Shown in pieces: positions 8,370-17,052 of a stretch of 64,000 bases of DNA. The translations under genes and the position numbers were made by a program. Source of the stretch: Bradyrhizobium sediminis (GTDB lineage Bacteria; Pseudomonadota; Alphaproteobacteria; Rhizobiales; Xanthobacteraceae); assembly GCF_018736085.1 (NCBI RefSeq), contig NZ_CP076134.1, positions 3,420,501 through 3,484,500 of the forward strand, written 5' to 3'. The notes beneath the pieces are model-generated. The model was not told the DNA's origin. It ran no database searches and saw only the letters and a program-made list of their open reading frames with translations. Numbering within the stretch: position 1 is the stretch's first letter; the number at the start of each line of letters is the position of its first letter.

Positions 8370-9617
8370 ATGAACATCGTGTCCGATCCGAAATCGATTC
8401 CGGGAGGCTCCGTCCTCTCGCCTGAGGCGAACCAGGCGGCGGCGCTGGCGACCTTCCCCGGCGTGCTCACCGTCGATCTCGACGCCATCATCGCCAACTG
8501 GAAGAAGCTCGAGAAGACCGCGGTGCCGGCCGAATGCGCCGGCGTCATCAAGGCGAACGCCTATGGCTGCGGCGCCGGGCCGGTGGCGCGCGCGCTCGCC
8601 GCCGCCGGCTGCAAGACCTTCTTCGTGGCGACCCTCGATGAAGCCCGCGCGGTCCGCGCGGCAGTGCCCGCCGTGGCGATCTATGTGCTCGGCGGCTTCT
8701 TCCAGAACACCGGCGATGCCTACGCCAAGATCGACGCCAGGCCCGTGATCGGCGATCTCAACGAGCTTGCGGAATGGGACGTGTTTTGCCGCCGCTCCGG
8801 CTGGGCCGGGGGTACGGCGATTCACATCGATACCGGCATGAACCGGCTCGGCCTGACGGTGACGGAAGCACAGGGTATCATTCCACGCATCAACGCCGGC
8901 GATCACGGCATCACGCTGGTCATGAGCCATCTCGCCTGCGCCGAGAGCCTCAATCATCCGACCAACGCCCGGCAGCTCGCGGCCTTCCGCGAGATCGCCA
9001 GCCTGTTTTCCGGCGTGCCGGCATCGCTGTCGAATTCGTCGGGGATCTTCCTCGGCGCGGCGTTCCAGTTCGACATGGTGCGGCCGGGTGCGGCGCTCTA
9101 CGGCGTCAATCCGACGCCGGAGGCCGATAACCCGATGCAGCCGGTGGTCGAACTGAAAGCCCGCATCGTGCAGATCCGCAACGTCGACAAGGGCGAGACC
9201 GTCGGTTACGGCGGCACCTGGACCGCGCGGCGGCCGACCCGGCTCGCGGTCGTCTCGGCCGGCTATGCCGACGGCTATTTCCGCGCCGGCAGCAGCAATG
9301 ACGGCACCCGCGGCGCCGAGGTGATGGTCGCGGGCAAGCGCTGCCCGATCGCCGGCCGCATCTCGATGGACCTGATCGCGATCGACGTCACCGACCTCGA
9401 GAAGAACGCCGCGCGGCGCGGCCACATGGTGACGCTGATCGGCGAAGGCATCACCGTCGATGAACTCGCGCACCATTTCGGCACCATCGGCTACGAGGTG
9501 CTGACCAGCCTCGGCTCGCGCTATGCGCGGATCTACAAGGGCGGTGCGACGACCAGCGAAGCGGCGGCCGAGCCGGCACCTGCGACGACCGAGGCACCCC
9601 CTACGACACCGGCCTGA
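8370..9617 (+). CDS. alr: Alanine racemase
   Basis: This PLP enzyme converts L- to D-alanine for peptidoglycan. The Schiff-base lysine is in VIKANAYGCG at about residue 60, the second catalytic base (Tyr) in SAGYADGYFR at about residue 297, and the substrate Arg region lies between. The 415-residue length includes a 20-residue Ala/Thr/Pro-rich C-terminal extension beyond the usual fold. It lies 48 bases behind dnaB on the same strand, so cotranscription is likely. Confidence 0.96.
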   Translation: MNIVSDPKSIPGGSVLSPEANQAAALATFPGVLTVDLDAIIANWKKLEKTAVPAECAGVIKANAYGCGAGPVARALAAAGCKTFFVATLDEARAVRAAVPAVAIYVLGGFFQNTGDAYAKIDARPVIGDLNELAEWDVFCRRSGWAGGTAIHIDTGMNRLGLTVTEAQGIIPRINAGDHGITLVMSHLACAESLNHPTNARQLAAFREIASLFSGVPASLSNSSGIFLGAAFQFDMVRPGAALYGVNPTPEADNPMQPVVELKARIVQIRNVDKGETVGYGGTWTARRPTRLAVVSAGYADGYFRAGSSNDGTRGAEVMVAGKRCPIAGRISMDLIAIDVTDLEKNAARRGHMVTLIGEGITVDELAHHFGTIGYEVLTSLGSRYARIYKGGATTSEAAAEPAPATTEAPPTTPA

Positions 9618-9758
9618 CAAACTTGCCGGCGGTTTTCGCGACCGGTTTTCTGGTATGTCCGCCATGAATACCTATATTCGCTATGATGCCCGGCCGCCCG
9701 GCGGGGGCAGGCAGATTTCGGGATCGTCTTGTACTGATCCCGCTTACGAAGGCTGAAC

Positions 9759-11048
9759 GTGCTCTACCTGGAACTCGGGATCGTCACGGTCCTGATCGTC
9801 GTCAATGGCCTGCTCTCGATGTCGGAGCTCGCCATCGTTTCCGCGCGGCCCGCGCGGCTGGCAGCACTGGTCGAGAAGGGCGTCACCGGCTCCCGCCGGG
9901 CCCTCGCTTTGGCCTCCGACCCCGGCAAGTTTCTCTCCACCGTGCAGATCGGAATCACGCTGATCGGCGTGCTGTCCGGCGCCTTCTCCGGCGCGACGCT
10001 CGGTCAGCGCCTGACCGCGTGGCTGACTGAAGCCGGACTATCGCAGGGTCTTGCCGACGCGATCGGCGTCGGCAGCGTCGTCGGTGTCATTACCTACGCT
10101 TCGCTGATCGTCGGCGAACTGGTGCCGAAGCAGATCGCGCTGCGCGATCCCGAGGCGATCGCGGTCAGGGTTGCGCCGGCGATGATGGGGCTGGCGAAGG
10201 CATCATTGCCGCTGGTGTGGCTATTGGACCGGTCTGGCAAGCTGCTGCTCTGGCTGCTCGGCCAGCGGGGCGCGGCGGAAGAAAAAGTCAGCGAAGAGGA
10301 AATTCGCACCCTCGTCGTCGAAGCCGAGAATGCCGGGGTGCTGGAGCCCGGCGAAAAGGAGATGATCGCCGGCGTGATGCGGCTCGGCGACCTGCCGGTC
10401 GGCGCCGTGATGACGCCGCGGCATGAGGTGGACCTGATCGACCTTGCCGATCCCGACACCGAGGTGGCGACCACGATCCTGAACAGCAATCACTCGCGCT
10501 TCCCGGTATTCGACGGCAACCGCGACAATGCGCTCGGCATCGTCAATTCAAAGGATCTGCTCGACGCCTTCCTGTCGGGACAGACGCCGGATATCCGCCA
10601 GCTGATCCGCGAGGCGCCGATCATTCCGGAGAGCGTCGACGCGCGCGACGTGGTGGCTATCCTGCGCGAATCGCCGGTGCATATCGGCCTCGTCCATGAC
10701 GAATACGGCACCTTCCAGGGCGTGGTGACGGGCGCGGATATCCTGGAAGCGATCGTCGGCGCCTTTCACACCGAGGAAGGACCTGCAGAGGCCGCCTTCG
10801 TGAAGCGCGCCGACGGCTCCTACCTGATCTCGGGCTGGATGCCTGTGCTCGAATTCGCCGACCTGCTCGGCATCGTGCTGCCGTCGTCGCGGCCGTATCA
10901 GACCTTTGCCGGTTTCCTGCTGCAGGAATTCGGGAAAATTCCCGGCGTCGGCGACAAGGTCGAAGCCGGCGGCTGGCGGTTCGAGATCGTCGATCTCGAC
11001 GGGCGACGGATCGATAAGGTGCTGGCGAGCCGGGTGGAGGGGGCGTAG
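9759..11048 (+). CDS. CNNM/CorC-like membrane protein with CBS domains (hemolysin family)
   Basis: The 429-residue product has an N-terminal DUF21/CNNM membrane domain (about residues 1-190, starting LELGIVTVLIVVNGLLSMSE), a paired CBS module (about 210-330, including VMTPRHEVDLID) and a C-terminal CorC_HlyC domain (about 345-425). Members affect magnesium or cobalt efflux. The GTG start at 9759 has AAGG seven bases upstream. It is downstream of alr in the same direction. The older 'hemolysin' name is not supported by function. Confidence 0.92.
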   Translation: MLYLELGIVTVLIVVNGLLSMSELAIVSARPARLAALVEKGVTGSRRALALASDPGKFLSTVQIGITLIGVLSGAFSGATLGQRLTAWLTEAGLSQGLADAIGVGSVVGVITYASLIVGELVPKQIALRDPEAIAVRVAPAMMGLAKASLPLVWLLDRSGKLLLWLLGQRGAAEEKVSEEEIRTLVVEAENAGVLEPGEKEMIAGVMRLGDLPVGAVMTPRHEVDLIDLADPDTEVATTILNSNHSRFPVFDGNRDNALGIVNSKDLLDAFLSGQTPDIRQLIREAPIIPESVDARDVVAILRESPVHIGLVHDEYGTFQGVVTGADILEAIVGAFHTEEGPAEAAFVKRADGSYLISGWMPVLEFADLLGIVLPSSRPYQTFAGFLLQEFGKIPGVGDKVEAGGWRFEIVDLDGRRIDKVLASRVEGA

Positions 11049-11283
11049 GGCGGCCCAAGCAATGCTTGAGGCCAGCCCTTCCGCGCTGCGGAACGCGGCG
11101 CTGTCACCATGTTGGACTCCTGTAGCGCGAAGTGGGGTGCTCTCGATTGGGTAAAGCCTCGCCATTCGCCGCCTGCCCTCACTCCTCCCGATGCCTGGAA
11201 ACTTCCTTGCGGTGCACCAAATGCGACGGACCAAGACCGAGCGAGATTCTGCGCCAGTGAGCACTCGAAGGCGAAGAATATGG
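11049..11283. other. Intergenic region, no gene recognised
   Basis: Between the CorC-like gene and the hicAB terminator there are only short frames on either strand with no domain, ribosome-binding site or hydrophobic signature. I see no RNA gene or long palindrome. Confidence 0.5.
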
Positions 11284-11314
11284 CAAAGAAAAAGCCCAGC
11301 AAGTGAGCCGGGCT
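11284..11314 (-). terminator. Rho-independent terminator of hicAB
   Basis: Reading the minus strand, the stem AGCCC-GGC...GCT-GGGCT (11293-11314) with a small internal mismatch is followed by a T-rich run (complement of 11284-11292). It starts 22 bases beyond the hicB stop. Confidence 0.75.
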
Positions 11315-11335
11315 ACTTCTCAAAAGCAGTTTAGA

Positions 11336-11734
11336 TCAGGCGGCCTCAAGCATCGCTTTTTTGGCGGCCTGAGTTAGGAAGCCAGATCTGGAAAGCCCGT
11401 GCGCCTCTGCATATTTGTCGATTTGCTCCAAGATATCACCGGGCAAGGTCACGTTTACCCGGACAACCTTGGGTGCCTCAGTCTTCGCTGCAACCAGGAT
11501 TGCGACGCCGGATTGATTGTCTGGATCGGCCATAACGTCTTCAAGGCTGGAGGGTTCGGGGATGGCTTCTCCATCCTCGACCAAACCTTCAATATGAAAG
11601 GCTAGGGCTTCTTCTGCCATAGCTCGGGCGTCATCCAGTGTGGTCCCGGCGGTAGCAACACCCGGGAAGTCTGGAAACGATACGCCAAAGTGGCTGTCTG
11701 CTTCTTTATGGATAAGACCAATATACTGACCCAT
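11336..11734 (-). CDS. hicB: HicB-family antitoxin with C-terminal ribbon-helix-helix
   Basis: The 132-residue product has the partial RNase-H-like HicB domain at residues 1-70 (GVSFPDFPGVATAGTTLDDA) and a C-terminal DNA-binding ribbon-helix-helix (VRVNVTLPGDILEQIDKYAE). It neutralises HicA and probably represses the operon through the palindrome at 11931-11946. It follows hicA by 5 bases on the same strand. The toxin-first order is normal for this family. Confidence 0.92.
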   Translation of the reverse strand: MGQYIGLIHKEADSHFGVSFPDFPGVATAGTTLDDARAMAEEALAFHIEGLVEDGEAIPEPSSLEDVMADPDNQSGVAILVAAKTEAPKVVRVNVTLPGDILEQIDKYAEAHGLSRSGFLTQAAKKAMLEAA

Positions 11735-11739
11735 GGCTC

Positions 11740-11928
11740 TTACCTCAGTTTAAGACCCGATTGCTTTTCGATGCTTTTGAGTGTCCCGACCGGGATATCT
11801 CGTTCAGGGTGCGGAACGGTTACGCGGCCCTTTTTTCGAGGGTGCTTGAATTGAACGTGGCTTCCCTTCCGGGCGACCTCATGCCATCCATCCCTTTGAA
11901 GGGCCGAGATAATTTCCCGACTTTTCAT
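11740..11928 (-). CDS. hicA: HicA-family mRNA interferase toxin
   Basis: This 62-residue double-stranded-RNA-binding-like toxin cleaves mRNA. The catalytic His lies in RKGSHVQFKHP, and the family end VPHPERDIPVGTLKSIEKQSGL is complete, so it appears functional. No Shine-Dalgarno precedes the ATG: only two bases separate it from a 16-bp palindrome that contains the -10 box, so the transcript may be leaderless. Confidence 0.93.
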   Translation of the reverse strand: MKSREIISALQRDGWHEVARKGSHVQFKHPRKKGRVTVPHPERDIPVGTLKSIEKQSGLKLR

Positions 11929-11930
11929 GG

Positions 11931-11964
11931 TGTGTATTAATACACATCAATTCTGGGGTGTCAA
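11931..11964 (-). promoter_or_regulatory. hicAB promoter/operator: TTGACA box and 16-bp perfect palindrome
   Basis: A consensus TTGACA (complement of 11959-11964) lies 16-17 bp from a -10-like TATTAA/ATTAAT. The -10 is embedded in the perfect palindrome TGTGTATTAATACACA (11931-11946), placed to exclude RNA polymerase when HicB binds. The expected transcription start falls at about the A of the hicA ATG. Confidence 0.7.
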
Positions 11965-12085
11965 CGGATGGTTGAACCAACGGCTCCTACCCAGTCCGGC
12001 AATATTTCACGCATTTGGGCTTTGGCTACCCACCAGGCAGGAAGCTCCGGGCGGGCCTCAGCTCCTTCCGTGTCTGGAGTCGACA

Positions 12086-12100
12086 GAACAAAATAAGAAC
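12086..12100. promoter_or_regulatory. LexA (SOS) box GAAC-N7-GAAC upstream of radA
   Basis: GAACAAAATAAGAAC is an exact match to the alphaproteobacterial LexA operator (GTTC-N7-GTTC on the other strand), with the A/T-rich spacer usual for it. It lies 70 bases before the radA start and far from hicA, which is divergent, so radA is the likely target. Confidence 0.65.
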
Positions 12101-12169
12101 ATAAAGTCAACCCTTGCGATTTTCGTGCTATGAAACCTCCAGCAATCCTCGGCGACTCACCCCCTCCCC

Positions 12170-13645
12170 ATGGCCAAATCCACCCTCTCCTTCGTCTGCC
12201 AGAACTGCGGCGCGGCCTTTAACCGCTGGCAGGGCAAGTGCGAGTCCTGCGGCGAGTGGAACACGCTGGTCGAGGAGGACACGACGGGTGCGACCTCGAT
12301 GCCGGTCTCGATCCGCTCGAAACGCCGGGGCCGGCTGTTCCAGTTGGAGAGCCTGACCGGCAAAAGCGCGGATGCCCCTCGCCTGCCCTCGGGGATGGCC
12401 GAACTCGATCGCGTCACCGGCGGCGGTTTCGTGCGCGGCTCGGTGCTCTTGGTCGGCGGCGATCCCGGCATCGGCAAATCGACGCTGCTGACGCAGGCGA
12501 CCTCCCTGATGGCGCGGGCCGGCCATCGCGCGGTGTACATTTCAGGCGAAGAGGCGGTGGCGCAGGTGCGGCTGCGCGCCGAACGGCTCGGGCTTGCCGA
12601 CGCGCCGGTGCAGCTCGCGGCGGAAACCTCGGTCGAGGACATCGTCTCCACGCTGTCCGAAGGCAAGGTGCCGCGCCTGATCGTGATCGACTCGATCCAG
12701 ACGATGTGGACCGACACGGTCGAGTCTGCGCCCGGCACGGTGACTCAGGTACGCGCCTCGGCGCAGGCGCTCATAAGATTTGCGAAGAAATCCGGCGCCG
12801 CGATCATCCTGGTCGGTCACGTGACAAAAGACGGCCAGATCGCGGGGCCGCGCGTGGTCGAGCACATGGTCGATGCGGTGCTGTCGTTCGAGGGCGAAGG
12901 CTCGCAGCAGTTCCGGATTTTGCGCGCGGTGAAAAACCGCTTCGGCCCGACCGACGAGATCGGCGTGTTCGAGATGACGGGCCTCGGCCTGCGCGAAGTC
13001 TCCAACCCTTCCGAGCTGTTTCTGTCCGAGCGCGATCTCGGCAGTCCGGGCACCGCCGTGTTCGCAGGGATCGAAGGCACCCGCCCGGTGCTGGTGGAAT
13101 TGCAGGCGCTGGTGGCGCCGACCACGCTGGGCACGCCGCGCCGCGCGGTGGTGGGCTGGGACCCGAGCCGGCTGTCGATGGTGCTGGCGGTGCTGGAGGC
13201 GCATTGCGGGGTGAAGCTGTCGGGCTACGACGTCTATTTGAACGTGGCGGGGGGCTTGCGGATCCAGGAACCGGCCGCCGACCTTGCCGCCGCCGCCGCC
13301 CTGGTGTCCTCGCTGGTCAATGCGCCGCTGCCGACGGATGCGGTCTATTTCGGCGAGATTTCGCTGTCCGGCGCGGTCCGACCGGTGGCGCAGACCTCGG
13401 CGCGGCTCAAGGAAGCGGCCAAGCTCGGCTTCGGCCGCGCGATCCTGCCCGAATCGGCGCGCGGCGAGGTCGGCGGCGACGCCGGGCTCTCACTCAACAG
13501 CGTCGGCGGGTTGACCAGCCTGGTCGCGGATATCGCCGCCCGCGGCACGCCAAGAGGAAATCGGGAGGGCAACCGCGAGCCCCGGGAGGGCGCCGCGGCG
13601 GAGAAAAATGCCACACCCCAAAGATTCCGGCGTCAGGAAGGCTAG
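12170..13645 (+). CDS. radA: DNA repair protein RadA/Sms
   Basis: This 491-residue branch-migration ATPase acts in recombinational repair. The N-terminal zinc finger uses C10, C13, C24 and C27. The RecA-like core has Walker A GGDPGIGKSTLL at about residue 97 and the RadA-specific KNRFG motif. A C-terminal Lon-protease-like domain (GYDVYLNVAGGLRIQEPAAD) is present, and the last 30 residues are polar and charged. A LexA box upstream suggests damage induction. cvpA follows 160 bases later. Confidence 0.96.
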   Translation: MAKSTLSFVCQNCGAAFNRWQGKCESCGEWNTLVEEDTTGATSMPVSIRSKRRGRLFQLESLTGKSADAPRLPSGMAELDRVTGGGFVRGSVLLVGGDPGIGKSTLLTQATSLMARAGHRAVYISGEEAVAQVRLRAERLGLADAPVQLAAETSVEDIVSTLSEGKVPRLIVIDSIQTMWTDTVESAPGTVTQVRASAQALIRFAKKSGAAIILVGHVTKDGQIAGPRVVEHMVDAVLSFEGEGSQQFRILRAVKNRFGPTDEIGVFEMTGLGLREVSNPSELFLSERDLGSPGTAVFAGIEGTRPVLVELQALVAPTTLGTPRRAVVGWDPSRLSMVLAVLEAHCGVKLSGYDVYLNVAGGLRIQEPAADLAAAAALVSSLVNAPLPTDAVYFGEISLSGAVRPVAQTSARLKEAAKLGFGRAILPESARGEVGGDAGLSLNSVGGLTSLVADIAARGTPRGNREGNREPREGAAAEKNATPQRFRRQEG

Positions 13646-13805
13646 CCGGGCGTGACGGCACCTGCCCCCGCCGCTATACAACCCGCGCGCAAGGCGGGAA
13701 TAGCGCGATTTCCGGCCTTGCGGGACGCCCGATATGACCATCACTTAGGGCGGCACCGACGTTGCCGATTCGCGGTTTGAACTTACGAGCGGACCTGACC
13801 AGCCG

Positions 13806-14435
13806 ATGCCGATAACGATACTCGATCTCGTCCTGCTCGGGGTGATGCTGATCTCCGGCCTGCTCGCGATGGTCCGCGGCTTCATGCGGGAGATTCTCTC
13901 GATCGCGGCGTGGGGCGCCGCGGCACTGGTGACGCTGTATTCGTTCAGCAAGCTGCTGCCGACCGCCAAGACCTATTTCAACAACGATACCGTGGCGAGC
14001 GTGGTTGTGGTCGCCGGCGTGTTCATCGGCACCCTGATCGTGGTTTCCATCGTCACGGTGCGTATCTCCGACATGATCCTGGATTCCCGGATCGGCGCGC
14101 TGGATCGCACCCTCGGCTTCCTGTTCGGGCTGGCGCGGGGCCTCCTGATCGTCGTGGTGGCCTTCCTGTTCTTCTCCTGGCTGGTTCCGGACAAGCAGCG
14201 GCCGGATTGGATCACCGGGGCCAAGTCCCGGGTGGTGCTGCAGGGAACCGGGGATTGGCTGATGTCGCTCTTGCCGGATGACCCTGAGAACACCATCTTG
14301 AAGAGATTCAAGAAGAATAAACTAGACGATGAGCAAACTGACGCCGACCAGGCAGCCCCGGCCGGCAGTGACGGCTATAGTAAACCTGCCCGCGACAGCC
14401 TGAAAAAGCTGATCGAGAAACCCGCGGCACGTTGA
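13806..14435 (+). CDS. cvpA: CvpA-family inner-membrane protein
   Basis: The 209-residue product has four hydrophobic helices in the first 130 residues (starting LDLVLLGVMLISGLLAMVRG, a CvpA hallmark) and a charged cytoplasmic tail. CvpA is linked to colicin V production and envelope maintenance. It stands directly before purF, as in the classic cvpA-purF arrangement. Confidence 0.9.
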   Translation: MPITILDLVLLGVMLISGLLAMVRGFMREILSIAAWGAAALVTLYSFSKLLPTAKTYFNNDTVASVVVVAGVFIGTLIVVSIVTVRISDMILDSRIGALDRTLGFLFGLARGLLIVVVAFLFFSWLVPDKQRPDWITGAKSRVVLQGTGDWLMSLLPDDPENTILKRFKKNKLDDEQTDADQAAPAGSDGYSKPARDSLKKLIEKPAAR

Positions 14436-14458
14436 TTTTGGCCCCAGAGAGAGGCGCG

Positions 14459-15976
14459 ATGGACGAGATGAAAAACCCTTCCGATCCCGCCCCCCACCCT
14501 GACCTCACCCCCGCAGCAATCGAGCTGCAAGACGACCTCGAAGGCGACACGCTACGCGAGGAATGCGGCGTGTTCGGCATCTTCGGTCACCCGGAAGCCG
14601 CCGCCATCACCGCGCTCGGGCTGCACGCCCTACAGCATCGCGGCCAGGAGGCCGCCGGCATCGTCTCCTTCGATGGCACCCGCTTTCATTCCGAGCGCCG
14701 GCTCGGCCTGGTCGGCGACACCTTCTCCCGCCGCGAGGTGATCGAGCGCCTGCCCGGCAGCCTCGCCGTCGGCCATGTCCGCTACTCCACGACCGGCGCC
14801 ACCATCCTGCGCAACGTGCAGCCGCTGTTCGCCGAGCTCAATGCCGGCGGCTTCGCGGTCGGCCACAACGGCAATCTCACCAACGGGCTGACCCTGCGCC
14901 GCGAACTGGTGCGCAACGGCGCCATGATGCAATCCACCACCGACACCGAAGTGATCCTGCATCTGGTGGCGCAGTCGAAGCGCGGCCGCTTCATCGACCG
15001 CTTCATCGAAGCGCTGCGCGCGATCGAAGGTGCCTATTCGCTGGTGTCGATGACCAACAAGAAGCTGGTCGGCGCCCGCGATCCGCTCGGCATCCGCCCG
15101 CTGGTGCTCGGCGAGCTCGACGGCTGCCCGATCCTGGCGTCGGAGACCTGCGCGCTCGACATGATCGGCGCGAAATACGTCCGCGACATCGACCCCGGCG
15201 AAATCATCGTGTTCGATGAGCACGGCGCCGAAAGCCACAAGCCGTTCCCGCCGAAGCCGCCGCGGCCCTGCATCTTCGAATACATCTATTTCTCGCGGCC
15301 GGATTCCATCGTCGGCGGCCGCTCGGTCTATGAAGTCCGCAAGGCCTTCGGCGCCCAGCTCGCGCGCGAAAGCCATGTCGAGGTCGACGTCGTGGTGCCG
15401 GTGCCGGATTCCGGCGTGCCCGCCGCGGTCGGCTACAGCCAGCATTCCGGGGTGCCGTTCGAACTCGGCATCATCCGCAACCATTATGTCGGCCGCACCT
15501 TCATCCAGCCGACCCAGAGCGTGCGCGAGCTCGGCGTGCGCATGAAGCATTCGGCCAACCGCGTCGCGATCGAAGGCAAGCGCATCATCCTGATCGACGA
15601 CAGTCTGGTGCGCGGCACCACCTCGAAGAAGATCGTGCGCATGATGCGCGACGCCGGCGCCAGCGAAGTCCACTTCCGCCTCGCTTCGCCGCCGATCCTG
15701 TACCCCGACTATTACGGCATCGACCTGCCGGACCGCGGCGGCCTTTTGGCTGCGACCCACTCGCTGGAAGAGATGCGCGAGATCATCGGCGCTGATTCAC
15801 TGGCGTTCCTGTCGATCGACGGCATGTATCGCGCCATGGGCGAACCCGGCCGCGATCCCGCCAATCCGAAATTCTCCGACCATTGCTTCACCGGCGCCTA
15901 TCCGACCCACCTCACCGACCAGACCCAGACCGAGCCGCAGCCCCGGCAATTGTCGCTGCTGGCGGAAGCGAGCTAG
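14459..15976 (+). CDS. purF: Amidophosphoribosyltransferase
   Basis: The first committed enzyme of purine synthesis, making phosphoribosylamine from PRPP and glutamine. The nucleophile Cys of the glutaminase domain is in ECGVFGIFGH at about residue 35, preceded by a propeptide that must be removed. The PRPP loop is IILIDDSLVRGTTSKKIV. I placed the start at 14459, after AGAGAGG; a start 9 codons earlier would overlap the cvpA stop. Cotranscription with cvpA is likely. Confidence 0.96.
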   Translation: MDEMKNPSDPAPHPDLTPAAIELQDDLEGDTLREECGVFGIFGHPEAAAITALGLHALQHRGQEAAGIVSFDGTRFHSERRLGLVGDTFSRREVIERLPGSLAVGHVRYSTTGATILRNVQPLFAELNAGGFAVGHNGNLTNGLTLRRELVRNGAMMQSTTDTEVILHLVAQSKRGRFIDRFIEALRAIEGAYSLVSMTNKKLVGARDPLGIRPLVLGELDGCPILASETCALDMIGAKYVRDIDPGEIIVFDEHGAESHKPFPPKPPRPCIFEYIYFSRPDSIVGGRSVYEVRKAFGAQLARESHVEVDVVVPVPDSGVPAAVGYSQHSGVPFELGIIRNHYVGRTFIQPTQSVRELGVRMKHSANRVAIEGKRIILIDDSLVRGTTSKKIVRMMRDAGASEVHFRLASPPILYPDYYGIDLPDRGGLLAATHSLEEMREIIGADSLAFLSIDGMYRAMGEPGRDPANPKFSDHCFTGAYPTHLTDQTQTEPQPRQLSLLAEAS

Positions 15977-15978
15977 CT

Positions 15979-16101
15979 GTCGTCCCTGCGAACGCAGGGC
16001 CCCATAACCACCGGCCTTGGTGTTTCGAACGCCATTTGATACGAACACCTTCCGCCTCATAGCCATCACGGCGTATGGGTCCCTGCGTTCGCAGGGACGA
16101 C
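15979..16101. repeat. Composite palindromic repeat (nested inverted repeats)
   Basis: Two 28-bp arms (15979-16006 and 16074-16101) are inverted copies with one mismatch. Each contains its own hairpin CCCTGCGAACGCAGGG. Such paired units are abundant in Bradyrhizobium intergenic DNA. It starts 3 bases after purF, so it may also end its transcript. Confidence 0.8.
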
Positions 16102-16118
16102 GATAGAGTTTACTTTCC

Positions 16119-16859
16119 ATGACCCCTCCCCTCGACACCCGCATCGCTCTCGTCACCGGCGCCTCGCGCGGCATCGGCTATGCCACCGCCCGCGCGCTGG
16201 CCAGGGCCGGCGCGCATGTGGTTGCGGTGGCGCGGACGCAAGCCGGGCTCGAAGAGCTCGACGACGAAATCCGTAAAGACGGCGGAGTCACCACCCTGGT
16301 GCCGCTCAACCTCACCGATTTCGACGGCATCGCCCGGCTCGGCGCGGCCCTGCATGAGCGCCATGGCAGGCTCGACATTCTCGTCGGCAATGCCGGCGTC
16401 GCCGGTCCCTCCTCGCCGCTCGGGCATATCGACATGAAGTCGTGGAACGACGTGATAGCGATCAACGTATCCGCGAACTTTCAACTGATCCGCTGCATGG
16501 AGCCGCTGTTGAAAATGTCCGACGCCGGCCGCGCGGTGTTCGTCACCTCGGCGGCGGCGAGCAAGGCCAGCGCCTATCTCGGTCCCTACGCGGCGTCGAA
16601 GGCGGCGCTGGAGACGCTGGCGCGGGCCTGGGCGCAGGAAACCGCCAACTCAAAGCTCCGCGTCAACCTGTTCGATCCCGGCCCGATCCGGACCCGCATG
16701 CGCGCGTCGATATTTCCGGGCGAAGACCCGTTGACGCTGGACACGCCGGAACAGGCGGCGGAATTCATTGTGCCGATGTGCGCGCCCGACTGGACCGCAA
16801 CCGGCAGACTGTTCGACTACAAGACCCGCAGCCTGAAGAATTTCCGCGAGCCGGCATGA
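16119..16859 (+). CDS. SDR-family oxidoreductase
   Basis: The 246-residue classical short-chain dehydrogenase has the cofactor motif TGASRGIG, NAG in VGNAGVAG, the catalytic Ser (FVTSAAAS) and the pair Tyr-Lys in YAASK. The canonical active site is complete. It follows purF and the palindromic repeat on the same strand. The substrate is unknown. Confidence 0.9.
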   Translation: MTPPLDTRIALVTGASRGIGYATARALARAGAHVVAVARTQAGLEELDDEIRKDGGVTTLVPLNLTDFDGIARLGAALHERHGRLDILVGNAGVAGPSSPLGHIDMKSWNDVIAINVSANFQLIRCMEPLLKMSDAGRAVFVTSAAASKASAYLGPYAASKAALETLARAWAQETANSKLRVNLFDPGPIRTRMRASIFPGEDPLTLDTPEQAAEFIVPMCAPDWTATGRLFDYKTRSLKNFREPA

Positions 16860-17052
16860 TGCCGACCCGATACCGGAAATATATCTCCGAGATCGTTGCA
16901 GGAAATTCAGACTGACCTCCGACGCTCCACGACAAGCGCATTGCCGCGCCGCGACAGACGTACTAACGGGAAAGCCGGCCGGCTGGTCGACCAACCTGGC
17001 GAGGCTCCCTGAAGAGAGCCTTCCGGGCACTTAAACTCTTTGGAGGAACTCA

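Noticed and set aside
6687..9665. A 992-codon open frame on the minus strand across dnaB and alr
   Set aside because: It is the antisense of two certain genes, has Arg/Asp/Gly/His-rich shadow composition and shows no domain. High GC makes such frames common.
11109..11306. A 65-codon plus-strand frame after the CorC-like gene
   Set aside because: No ribosome-binding site, no domain, and its 3' end is the hicAB terminator hairpin.
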